A DNA stretch of 7,580 nt. Origin: CAVCAD01 sp036653735. Lineage in GTDB: Bacteria > Bacillota_I > Bacilli_A > RF39 > UBA660. The DNA lies in contig JAVVTI010000042.1 of NCBI GenBank assembly GCA_036653735.1, positions 1 to 7,580 of the forward strand. The letters run 5' to 3'. The notes below the pieces were generated by a model. The model made no database searches and was not told the DNA's origin. It worked only from the letters and a program-made list of their open reading frames with translations. Positions 1-5,591 of the stretch are shown here, in pieces. Each line of letters opens with the position of its first letter. The first letter of the stretch is position 1. The translations under genes were made by a program, and so were the position numbers.

Positions 1-1
1 T

Positions 2-61
2 AACATTGAATCAGGAACAATAAGATATTTAAATTATCATAAAACTAATGACTTTTTGTAG
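2..61 (+). CDS. possible 3' end of an upstream gene (partial)
   Basis: One plus-strand frame is open from the window edge to a TAG at 59-61 and reads about 19 residues ending in KTNDFL. The other two plus frames meet a stop within the first 25 bases. This could be the C-terminus of a gene that begins before the window, but 19 codons can stay open by chance and I do not recognise the family. No terminator separates it from thyA, and the proposed thyA -35 lies inside it. Confidence 0.35.
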   Translation, partial: NIESGTIRYLNYHKTNDFL

Positions 62-76
62 GAAATTTAGTATACT
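48..76 (+). promoter_or_regulatory. candidate promoter of the thyA-folA-queH-uppS operon
   Basis: A -10 box TATACT (71-76) lies 17 bases downstream of ATGACT (48-53), which matches the -35 consensus TTGACA at its TGAC core. Transcription would start near base 83. This gives a leader of only about 15 bases that still contains the Shine-Dalgarno. The spacing is ideal, but chance -10 matches are common in DNA this AT-rich. Confidence 0.5.
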
Positions 77-97
77 TAAACAAAGGAGATTGTTTAA
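76..97 (+). promoter_or_regulatory. perfect inverted repeat enclosing the thyA Shine-Dalgarno
   Basis: TTAAACAA (76-83) and TTGTTTAA (90-97) are exact reverse complements. They flank the six-base loop AGGAGA (84-89), which is the core of the ribosome-binding site. The thyA ATG follows directly at 98. In RNA this would display the Shine-Dalgarno in a hairpin loop with the start codon at the stem base. If transcription starts near 83, the left arm is not transcribed, and the repeat would instead be a DNA element at the transcription start. The repeat is seen directly; either role is inference. Confidence 0.5.
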
Positions 98-1000
98 ATG
101 GGATTGTGGGATAAAGAATACATTAAACTATGTAAAAAAATATTAGAAGAAGGAGTAGAAACAGAAAATAGAACTGGGACTAACACTATTAAATTGCCTG
201 CATACTTTCTAGAATTTGATTTGGAAAGAGAATTTCCTGTTTTAACTACTAAACAATTATTTTTTAAAAATGCTATAACTGAAATTCTTTGGATATATCA
301 AGCTCAAAGTAATAATGTACAGTGGCTACAAGAACGTGGTAATAATATTTGGAATGAATGGGAAATTGATGAAGAGGGTAATTGGAAAGCAACTCAAATG
401 ATGCCAGATATGAATGGAAATCTAGTTAAAAAAGATATAAATAAAAACTTTGGTAAAGAGTATGCTCATACTATAGGAACTGCTTATGGATGGATAGTTA
501 ATAAATTTAATTTAACTGATAATTTAATAAATACCCTTAAAAATAATCCAAAAGATAGAAGAATAATTATGAGTTTGTGGCAAAATGAGTACTTAGATAC
601 TGCTGTTTTACCATCTTGTGTATGGTCAACAGAGTGGGATGTTACTAATGACAAATTAAATTTAATGGTTCATCAAAGAAGTTGTGATGTGCCACTTGGT
701 TTACCATTTAATATTACTCAGTATGCAACTCTTCTATCACTTATTGCTCACTGTACTAATTTAAAAGTAGGAAAGATGTACTGGTCAATTAAAGATGCAC
801 ATATATATGTAAATCAGATTGATGGTATAAAAGAGCAGATAAGAAGAAATGAAGAATTAGAGGACTTGAAAGCTCCAGAGTTATGGATTAATCCTGAGGT
901 AAATGATTTTTATGAAATAGATAATTCTAGAGAATTAAAAGATATTAAAATACTTAATTATAAGCATCATGGAAAACTTGAGTTTCCAATATCACAGTAG
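98..1000 (+). CDS. thyA: thymidylate synthase
   Basis: A folate-dependent cytoplasmic enzyme that methylates dUMP to dTMP using methylenetetrahydrofolate and releases dihydrofolate. At 300 residues it is near the usual 264-300. Visible landmarks are ENRTG at 23-27 (dUMP phosphate-binding arginine 25), the glutamate in EILWIY (62), DRRIIMS from 153, the nucleophile Cys174 in LPSCVW, the dUMP-binding stretch QRSCDVPLGLPFN (193-205), and DAHIY (233-237). Valine follows the catalytic cysteine where E. coli ThyA has histidine. With the long WNEWEI insert, this points to the ThyA branch found in Bacillus phages and many Bacillota. The ATG at 98 has an AAAGGAG Shine-Dalgarno at 82-88. It heads the operon, with folA 12 bases downstream. 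This is ThyA, not the flavin-dependent ThyX. The C-terminus FPISQ differs from the familiar PVAI ending. Confidence 0.97.
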   Translation: MGLWDKEYIKLCKKILEEGVETENRTGTNTIKLPAYFLEFDLEREFPVLTTKQLFFKNAITEILWIYQAQSNNVQWLQERGNNIWNEWEIDEEGNWKATQMMPDMNGNLVKKDINKNFGKEYAHTIGTAYGWIVNKFNLTDNLINTLKNNPKDRRIIMSLWQNEYLDTAVLPSCVWSTEWDVTNDKLNLMVHQRSCDVPLGLPFNITQYATLLSLIAHCTNLKVGKMYWSIKDAHIYVNQIDGIKEQIRRNEELEDLKAPELWINPEVNDFYEIDNSRELKDIKILNYKHHGKLEFPISQ

Positions 1001-1012
1001 GGATAAATAAAT

Positions 1013-1492
1013 ATGAAATTAATAATAATAGCGGCTATAGGAAAAAATAATGAATTAGGTTTAAATAATGACTTAATATGGCATTTAAAAGATGATATGA
1101 AGTTCTTTAAAGAGACTACTACTAATCATATTATTGCTATGGGTTATAATACATTTAATTCATTACCACACTTATTAAGTAATAGAAAACATATAGTATT
1201 TTGTAATAATAATATTAAACCTATTAATGATGTAACTCTTTATAGTGATATTAATAAATTTTTAGATGATTATAAAGATACTAATGAAAGTATATTTATT
1301 ATAGGAGGAGCATCTATTTATAAGTATTTTATTAGCTTAGCTGATGAACTATATATTACTCACATACATAGTGAAAGTAAAGCTGATGTATTCTTTCCTA
1401 GAATTGAAAGTAATAAATATATGCTTAATATAGTTAAACAAGGTGTAGAAAACAATATAGAGTATAAAATAATACATTATATAAAGGAGTAA
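1013..1492 (+). CDS. folA: dihydrofolate reductase
   Basis: Reduces dihydrofolate to tetrahydrofolate with NADPH, recycling the dihydrofolate made by ThyA immediately upstream. The 159 residues match the family length. Landmarks are AAIGKNNELG (7-16, Met20-loop region), IWHLKDD (22-28, active-site acid Asp28), Arg58 in NRKHIV (expected contact to the glutamate carboxylate of folate), IIGGASIY (96-103, cofactor-binding glycines) and YITHI (114-118, Thr116). Three usually conserved residues differ: the Pro of LPW is Ile22, the Arg of MGRxT is Tyr45, and the serines near E. coli Ser64 are Cys-Asn. The ATG at 1013 has a modest Shine-Dalgarno (AGGGAT) overlapping the thyA stop. The stop codon lies 3 bases before queH, so transcription is almost certainly shared. 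Confidence 0.95.
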   Translation: MKLIIIAAIGKNNELGLNNDLIWHLKDDMKFFKETTTNHIIAMGYNTFNSLPHLLSNRKHIVFCNNNIKPINDVTLYSDINKFLDDYKDTNESIFIIGGASIYKYFISLADELYITHIHSESKADVFFPRIESNKYMLNIVKQGVENNIEYKIIHYIKE

Positions 1493-1495
1493 GCA

Positions 1496-2101
1496 TTGGA
1501 AAGTAATTATAATGATGAATTTAATAAGTTAATAAGAACTTTGCCTTTAAAGAGACCAAAGCTTCTTTTACATTCTTGTTGTGGTCCTTGTAGTTCATCT
1601 GTTATTGAGAAGGTAAGTAAACATTTTCTAGTAACTATTTATTATTATAATCCTAATATTCATCCTAGAGCAGAATATGAAAAGAGAAAGAAAACTCAAC
1701 AGAAATTATGTAAAACACTTAATATTGATTTTTTAAATTCAAGATATTCACCTGAGGAGTATTATGTTACAGTAGCTGGGCATGAACAAGATCATGAAGG
1801 ACAAAGAAGATGTGAGCTTTGTATGTATCAAAGACTTTTAAGGACGGCTATAATAGCACATGAAAATGGTTTTGAGTACTTTGGTACTACTCTTAGTGTG
1901 AGTCCTTATAAGAATGCAGCATATATAAATGAAATAGGAAAGAAAATAGAGAATGCTACAGGTATAAAATTTTTAGTTAGTGATTTTAAAAAAGAAAATG
2001 GATATTTAAGAAGTATAGAATTATCTAAGAAATATAAATTATATAGACAAAACTATTGTGGATGTGTTTACTCTATGACAGAAGAAAGAGAGATAAAGTA
2101 A
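1496..2101 (+). CDS. queH: epoxyqueuosine reductase QueH (DUF208 family)
   Basis: Catalyses the last step of queuosine synthesis, reducing epoxyqueuosine to queuosine at tRNA position 34. It is the cobalamin-independent alternative to QueG. The 201-residue protein shows the family cysteine pattern: LLHSCCGPCSS (24-34; Cys28, Cys29, Cys32), RCELC (105-109; Cys106, Cys109) and YCGC (187-190; Cys188, Cys190). In this family these bind the iron-sulfur cluster and nearby metal. The start is TTG at 1496, supported by AAAGGAG at 1483-1489 with 6-base spacing. The next in-frame ATG is at residue 110, beyond the first cysteine motif, so no alternative ATG start is workable. It begins 3 bases after folA and its stop overlaps the uppS start by one base (TAATG), suggesting translational coupling. 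Confidence 0.93.
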   Translation: MESNYNDEFNKLIRTLPLKRPKLLLHSCCGPCSSSVIEKVSKHFLVTIYYYNPNIHPRAEYEKRKKTQQKLCKTLNIDFLNSRYSPEEYYVTVAGHEQDHEGQRRCELCMYQRLLRTAIIAHENGFEYFGTTLSVSPYKNAAYINEIGKKIENATGIKFLVSDFKKENGYLRSIELSKKYKLYRQNYCGCVYSMTEEREIK

Positions 2102-2814
2102 TGAACAATGAAATTCCTAGGCATGTAGCTATTATTTTAGATGGAAATGGAAGATGGGCTGAAAAAAGAGGCCTTTCAAGAAGTATGGGACACTCTTATG
2201 GGTTTAAGAATCTTAAAAGTATAGCAGTATACGCATTAAGTAAAGGAATAGAAATACTTAGTGTATATGCTTTTTCGTGTGATAATTTTAAGAGAAGTAA
2301 AGAAGAAGTTGATTACTTAATGGATCTCTTTGTTAAAAAGTTTAAAGAGGAAAAAGAATATTTTAATAAAAAAAATGTTAAAGTTGTTTTTTCTGGTGTA
2401 AGGGAAAATCTAAGACAAGATGTATATGACTCTATGGAAGAAATAAAAACTTATACTAAAAATAATACTGGTGGAATATTTAATATATGCTTAAACTATA
2501 GTTCTCAGTTAGAAATAGTAAATGCATGTAAAGATATAGCAGTAAAATATAAAAATAATGAAATTAATTTAGATGATATTAATGAAAAGAGTTTTAATTC
2601 ATACTTACACCAAGATCTTTTACCTGTTGATTTTGTTATTAGAACTAGTGGAGAACAGAGACTAAGTAATTTTATGCTTTATCAAATTAGTTATGCTGAG
2701 TTTTATTTTCCTGATGTATATTTTCCTGATTTTAATAAGAAGGAATTTGATAAAGCTTTGGATGTATTTAAAAGTAGAAATAGAAGATTTGGAAGTATTA
2801 AAAAACAGAATTAA
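2101..2814 (+). CDS. uppS: undecaprenyl diphosphate synthase (cis-prenyltransferase)
   Basis: Extends farnesyl diphosphate with isopentenyl diphosphate to the C55 cis-polyprenyl carrier used for peptidoglycan and other surface polymers. I chose ATG 2101 because it overlaps the queH stop, has the purine-rich GAAAGAGAG just upstream, and puts HVAIILDGNGRWA at residues 8-20 as expected. An in-frame ATG at 2056 lies inside queH and would add 15 unneeded residues. Landmarks are catalytic Asp14 in DGNGRW, His31 in MGHSYG, AFSCDNFKR (57-65, the AFSTENWKR equivalent), IRTSGEQRLSNF (180-191; Arg181, Arg187) and Glu200 in YAEFYF. At 237 residues the length is normal. The usually invariant NYGGR motif reads NYSSQ (132-136). 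It is the last gene of the operon, and its stop codon forms the terminator loop. Confidence 0.94.
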   Translation: MNNEIPRHVAIILDGNGRWAEKRGLSRSMGHSYGFKNLKSIAVYALSKGIEILSVYAFSCDNFKRSKEEVDYLMDLFVKKFKEEKEYFNKKNVKVVFSGVRENLRQDVYDSMEEIKTYTKNNTGGIFNICLNYSSQLEIVNACKDIAVKYKNNEINLDDINEKSFNSYLHQDLLPVDFVIRTSGEQRLSNFMLYQISYAEFYFPDVYFPDFNKKEFDKALDVFKSRNRRFGSIKKQN

Positions 2815-2826
2815 ATTCTGTTTTTT
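2800..2826. terminator. bidirectional terminator between uppS and the small membrane protein gene
   Basis: A perfect 12-bp stem (2800-2811 with 2815-2826) has a three-base loop that is exactly the uppS stop codon TAA (2812-2814). The core is ACAGAAT/ATTCTGT. It is flanked by six A on the left and six T on the right, so both strands read as hairpin plus U-tract. It closes the four-gene operon from the left and the convergent small gene from the right. Confidence 0.85.
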
Positions 2827-2938
2827 AAAAGAATGTTAATATTACAAAAGCTATAGAGCCTAAAACCATTATAAGTAGAAATATCCAAGTAATAATAATT
2901 CTAGCAGTTACTTTTGTTTTCTTTTTTATTTGTTTCAT
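2825..2938 (-). CDS. small single-span membrane protein, 37 residues
   Basis: The minus strand encodes a 37-residue protein beginning MKQIKKKTKVTAR and ending in FVILTFF. The N-terminus is strongly basic (six lysines and one arginine in the first 13 residues) and is followed by one hydrophobic segment (residues 14-37). This is the layout of an N-in membrane miniprotein. The start is supported by GAGGT about 5 bases upstream (plus-strand 2944-2948), and the stop lies inside the shared hairpin. A TATAAT on the minus strand (plus 2957-2962) could be its -10. The size and K-rich-then-hydrophobic layout resemble the short DUF4044-type proteins of Lactobacillales, but this is a resemblance of shape only. 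Function unknown. Confidence 0.7.
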   Translation of the reverse strand: MKQIKKKTKVTARIIITWIFLLIMVLGSIAFVILTFF

Positions 2939-2994
2939 TTATACCTCACATACTTAATTATATATTATTATGAATAAAAAAGAAAGATATTTAA

Positions 2995-3000
2995 TATACT
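2995..3000 (+). promoter_or_regulatory. candidate -10 box for the SpoIIM-like gene
   Basis: TATACT at 2995-3000 sits six bases before the ATG at 3007, so a start 6-7 bases after the box would fall on the start codon itself. No purine-rich Shine-Dalgarno lies in the usual window before this ATG. The best -35-like sequence (ATGAAT, 2970-2975) is weak and 19 bases away. Possible leaderless transcription, at low confidence. Confidence 0.3.
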
Positions 3001-3006
3001 TTTGAT

Positions 3007-3588
3007 ATGAAGAGAATATTAGATAATAAATATTTTAGATTATTTTTATTACTTATTTCACTAGGTATATTTTTAGGACTAGTTTATTTCTTTTTACTTA
3101 GTAAAATGGACAAACTATATATAAAAGATAATCTTAATACTTATTATACTTCTAGTAAAATTATAAACTATAAAGATTTTATATATAATATATTTAATAG
3201 TCTTATTATACTTAGTGTTATATGGTGTAGTAGTATTATTATATTATTTGTGCCTATTATATGTTTTATAAATATATTTATAGGCTTTAAAATAAGCTTC
3301 TTGTTAATTAACTTAATATATTCTTTTAAACTTAAAGGATTATATTACTTTTTAATTACTCTTTTACCATTATATATATTAAAAGTATTAATTCTTACAT
3401 TATTTATTATATTAGCATATAAATATAGTTATAAGATATATGCTTATTTTAAAGGGAAAATAAATATAAATATAAAACTATTTGCAGTATCATATTTTAA
3501 AATATATATGATATTTATAGTATTATTAGTAGTATATAATATTATAGAATGTTTAGTAATGCCTTATATTTTTAAAATATTTATATAA
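3007..3588 (+). CDS. SpoIIM-like integral membrane protein
   Basis: A 193-residue, extremely hydrophobic protein with about five membrane segments (roughly 11-31, 60-82, 85-105, 113-137 and 163-185). The layout fits the SpoIIM/DUF95 family: an N-terminal helix with GIFLGLVYFFLLS, a soluble loop, then a P-x(9)-G-F pattern (Pro83 to Gly93-Phe94), and KGLYYFLITLLP (110-121), which resembles the family's KGLL...LLP signature. In spore formers SpoIIM works with SpoIID and SpoIIP in forespore engulfment. Family members also occur in bacteria not known to sporulate, so the role here is open. The family call rests on these patterns alone. No Shine-Dalgarno is visible before the ATG. Base composition is even more AT-rich than in the neighbours, with heavy ATA/TTA codon use. 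mnmA follows 37 bases later. Confidence 0.65.
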   Translation: MKRILDNKYFRLFLLLISLGIFLGLVYFFLLSKMDKLYIKDNLNTYYTSSKIINYKDFIYNIFNSLIILSVIWCSSIIILFVPIICFINIFIGFKISFLLINLIYSFKLKGLYYFLITLLPLYILKVLILTLFIILAYKYSYKIYAYFKGKININIKLFAVSYFKIYMIFIVLLVVYNIIECLVMPYIFKIFI

Positions 3589-3601
3589 TATATGTTATAA
3601 T
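3572..3601 (+). promoter_or_regulatory. candidate extended -10 promoter of mnmA
   Basis: TGTTATAAT (3593-3601) is an extended -10 (TGn plus a perfect TATAAT). A weak -35-like TTAAAA lies at 3572-3577 with 18-base spacing, inside the end of the upstream gene. Transcription would start near 3608, just before the GGGAG Shine-Dalgarno at 3612-3616. mnmA could therefore be expressed independently of the SpoIIM-like gene. Confidence 0.6.
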
Positions 3602-3625
3602 ATTTTACAGTGGGAGTTATATTAT

Positions 3626-4717
3626 ATGAAAGTAATAGTTGGTATGAGTGGTGGAGTAGATAGTGCTGTTGCAGCTTTTCTTTTATGCAAAGAGGGTTAT
3701 GAGGTAGAGGGTTTATATATGAAGAATTGGGATTCTTCTTTAAACAATGATTTAGAGGGTATTTCAAGTACTATTTGTTCTCAGGAGCAAGATTACCTGG
3801 ATGCTAAGAAAGTCTGTGATATGCTTCATATTAAGCTTCATAGAGTAGAATTTATAAAAGAATACTATGAGGATGTATTTTCATATTTTTTATATGAACT
3901 TAAGAAAGGAAGAACGCCTAATCCTGATATAATGTGTAATAAGTATATTAAGTTTGATAGGTTTATAGAGTATGCTAAAAAGTTAGGAGCAGAAAAAATA
4001 GCAACAGGTCACTATGCTAAACTTATAGATGATAAGTTATATAAAGCTTATGATACTAAGAAGGATCAAACTTACTTCTTATCTTTAGTACCTAAAGGTA
4101 AATTTAAAAATTGTTTGTTTCCTTTAGGTAATTTAACTAAAGATAATGTTAGAGAAATAGCTAAGAATAATAATATACCAGTATTTGATAAGAAGGATTC
4201 AACTGGTATATGTTTTATAGGAGAAAGAAACTTTCAGAAGTTTATTCAAAACTATATTAAAAAGAATAAAGGTGACATAATAAATATAGAGACTGGTAAA
4301 ATAATAGGTACTCATGATGGTCTTATGAACTATACTATAGGTCAAAGAAGAAATGTAGGAATATCTGGGTTTCATGAAAGACACTTTGTAGTAGGTAAGG
4401 ATACATCTAAAAACATATTATATGTAGCATTTAATAATGCAGAAAGTTATTTAACAAGTACTTCTTCATTATGTGAAGACTTTAACTATATAGGTGATAA
4501 AAGACCTTTAGAGTGTAGTGCTAAATTTAGGTATAGACAAAAAGATATACCAGTAAAAGTAAAATATATGTCAAATAATGAAGTACTTGTTTCATATGAT
4601 TCTGTACAAGGTGTAACTCCTGGTCAAGCGTGTGTTCTTTATTTTAATGATGAATGTATAGGAGGAGGCATTACTAAAGAAATATATATGAATAATATTA
4701 AAATTTCTTATCTATAA
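3626..4717 (+). CDS. mnmA: tRNA-specific 2-thiouridylase MnmA
   Basis: Adds sulfur to C2 of wobble uridine-34 in the tRNAs for Lys, Glu and Gln, activating the uridine with ATP and taking sulfur from a cysteine-desulfurase relay. The 363 residues match the family. The N-terminal PP-loop ATPase has SGGVDS at 8-13. The two catalytic cysteines are Cys104 in NPDIMCNKYIKF and Cys196 in STGICFIGERNF. ATGHYA (127-132), YTIGQRR (236-242) and TPGQ (331-334) mark the tRNA-binding central and C-terminal beta-barrel regions. The start is supported by GGGAG 9 bases upstream. No convincing terminator follows; the stop codon lies inside the repeat cluster in front of the next gene. It complements queH, since both modify position 34 of tRNA. 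Confidence 0.97.
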   Translation: MKVIVGMSGGVDSAVAAFLLCKEGYEVEGLYMKNWDSSLNNDLEGISSTICSQEQDYLDAKKVCDMLHIKLHRVEFIKEYYEDVFSYFLYELKKGRTPNPDIMCNKYIKFDRFIEYAKKLGAEKIATGHYAKLIDDKLYKAYDTKKDQTYFLSLVPKGKFKNCLFPLGNLTKDNVREIAKNNNIPVFDKKDSTGICFIGERNFQKFIQNYIKKNKGDIINIETGKIIGTHDGLMNYTIGQRRNVGISGFHERHFVVGKDTSKNILYVAFNNAESYLTSTSSLCEDFNYIGDKRPLECSAKFRYRQKDIPVKVKYMSNNEVLVSYDSVQGVTPGQACVLYFNDECIGGGITKEIYMNNIKISYL

Positions 4718-4749
4718 TGCTTGACATTATAATGTAAACTAATGTAAAA
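4713..4749. promoter_or_regulatory. candidate operator: cluster of TAATG(T) half-sites
   Basis: The half-site TAATG occurs on the plus strand at 4715-4719, 4730-4734 and 4740-4744, and inverted (CATTA) at 4725-4729. ACATTATAATGT (4724-4735) is a perfect 12-bp palindrome. TAATGTAAAC/TAATGTAAAA (4730-4739, 4740-4749) is a tandem 10-bp repeat with one mismatch. TATAATG/CATTATA (4713-4719, 4725-4731) is a further 7-bp inverted repeat. The cluster covers the -35 and the spacer of the promoter for the DNA-binding protein at 4783, which suggests autoregulation (inference). Confidence 0.5.
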
Positions 4750-4750
4750 T
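4721..4750 (+). promoter_or_regulatory. sigma-A-type promoter of the XRE-type regulator gene
   Basis: A perfect -35 TTGACA (4721-4726) is followed after 18 bases by TAAAAT (4745-4750), five of six matches to TATAAT. Transcription would start near 4757, leaving a leader of about 26 bases that includes AGGAG at 4766-4770. This is the only exact TTGACA -35 I noticed paired with a good -10 in the window. Confidence 0.75.
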
Positions 4751-4782
4751 AGAATTAAGAAGAGTAGGAGAGAAATAAAGAA

Positions 4783-5556
4783 ATGGAAGAATTAAATAAA
4801 TTAATACAAGAACTAGGTATATCTAAAGTAAAACTTGCTAAATATTTAGGGGTTTCTAGACAAATGATATATAACTATTTAGAATTAGAGACTATAAATA
4901 AGTGGCCTAAAGAAAAGAAGCTTCTTCTTTTAAAGCTACTTAATATAAATGATTGTGAAACAGAAACACTACATAATATAAAACTTTCTTCAGATTATCT
5001 AGAGGGAGTAGAGAGTAGATTAAATAGGGTAGTAAGTGCTGCTAATACAAGTGATATGTTATTTAACTTAAAAGATCTTAATAAAAAGGAACATGAACTA
5101 TTAAATAACTTGATATTACTATTAAAAGAAAAATTTAGTGATAATAAGAATGAGAATACTTATAATACATTTTTATACTTATATCATGTACTACAATCAA
5201 TTGATAATGTACCAGAAATTAGATACTTATTTGGTTACTTATCTAAGAAGACAGGATTTACTAAACCAAATGATTATGTATTTAATGAAACAGCTCAATT
5301 TATGTTAGAAAGTATTATATATACAGCATTTAATCTATATAATAATGGAGGAGCAACTCGTTCTAAGCTTCAAGATTCACATGATAGATTTGTTAAAGAA
5401 ATTGAATATCAAAAAGAAGATCAATTAAGTCGTACACAACAACTTAATACAATAAGAATTCAAGCTTTAAAGGAATTAGGATATACTGAGATTAATAAAG
5501 ATAATGCTTCTGTAGTATTTAATAAAATAGCAGAAATACAGTCAAGAGGAGTATAA
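4783..5556 (+). CDS. XRE-type helix-turn-helix protein with unrecognised C-terminal domain
   Basis: A 257-residue soluble protein. Residues 1-55 form a compact helix-turn-helix of the XRE/HTH_3 kind, with the recognition region SKVKLAKYLGVSRQMIYNYL (14-33), so it probably binds DNA as a dimer. The remaining 200 residues match no family I know. They look mostly helical, with a leucine-rich stretch (96-117), a tyrosine-rich segment (127-152) and a charged, coil-like region rich in Q, K and E (195-230). I see no catalytic motif, signal peptide or membrane segment. The ATG has AGGAG at 4766-4770, 12 bases away, a slightly long spacing. It has its own strong promoter overlapped by repeats that could be its own binding sites. 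Nothing shows which other genes it controls. Confidence 0.85.
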   Translation: MEELNKLIQELGISKVKLAKYLGVSRQMIYNYLELETINKWPKEKKLLLLKLLNINDCETETLHNIKLSSDYLEGVESRLNRVVSAANTSDMLFNLKDLNKKEHELLNNLILLLKEKFSDNKNENTYNTFLYLYHVLQSIDNVPEIRYLFGYLSKKTGFTKPNDYVFNETAQFMLESIIYTAFNLYNNGGATRSKLQDSHDRFVKEIEYQKEDQLSRTQQLNTIRIQALKELGYTEINKDNASVVFNKIAEIQSRGV

Positions 5557-5591
5557 ATATATATTATATTTAACTTCCTATAATATATATT
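5556..5591. terminator. AT-only inverted repeat between convergent genes, possible terminator
   Basis: A perfect 13-bp inverted repeat (5556-5568 with 5579-5591) has a 10-base loop. It fills the 38-base gap between the regulator gene (plus) and the ZIP transporter gene (minus). The stem is made only of A and T and lacks a clean U-tract, so it is a weaker terminator candidate than the other two hairpins. Its position between convergent genes is the main support. Confidence 0.4.

Noticed and set aside
2056..2100. 15-residue N-terminal extension of UppS from ATG 2056
   Set aside because: The extension lies inside queH and precedes the conserved HVAIILDGNG start region. ATG 2101 overlaps the queH stop and has a purine-rich site upstream.
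2970..3005. 11-codon frame before the SpoIIM-like gene as a leader-peptide gene
   Set aside because: Too short to support by itself; it has no good ribosome-binding site and no run of regulatory codons. Kept only as an alternative in the leaderless finding.
3564..3767. 67-codon minus-strand frame overlapping the start of mnmA
   Set aside because: It runs antisense through the mnmA PP-loop region and its promoter, has a low-complexity product and no supporting ribosome-binding site.
4199..4384. 61-codon minus-strand frame inside mnmA
   Set aside because: It lies wholly antisense to the conserved Cys196 and YTIGQR region of mnmA; a chance frame in AT-rich DNA.
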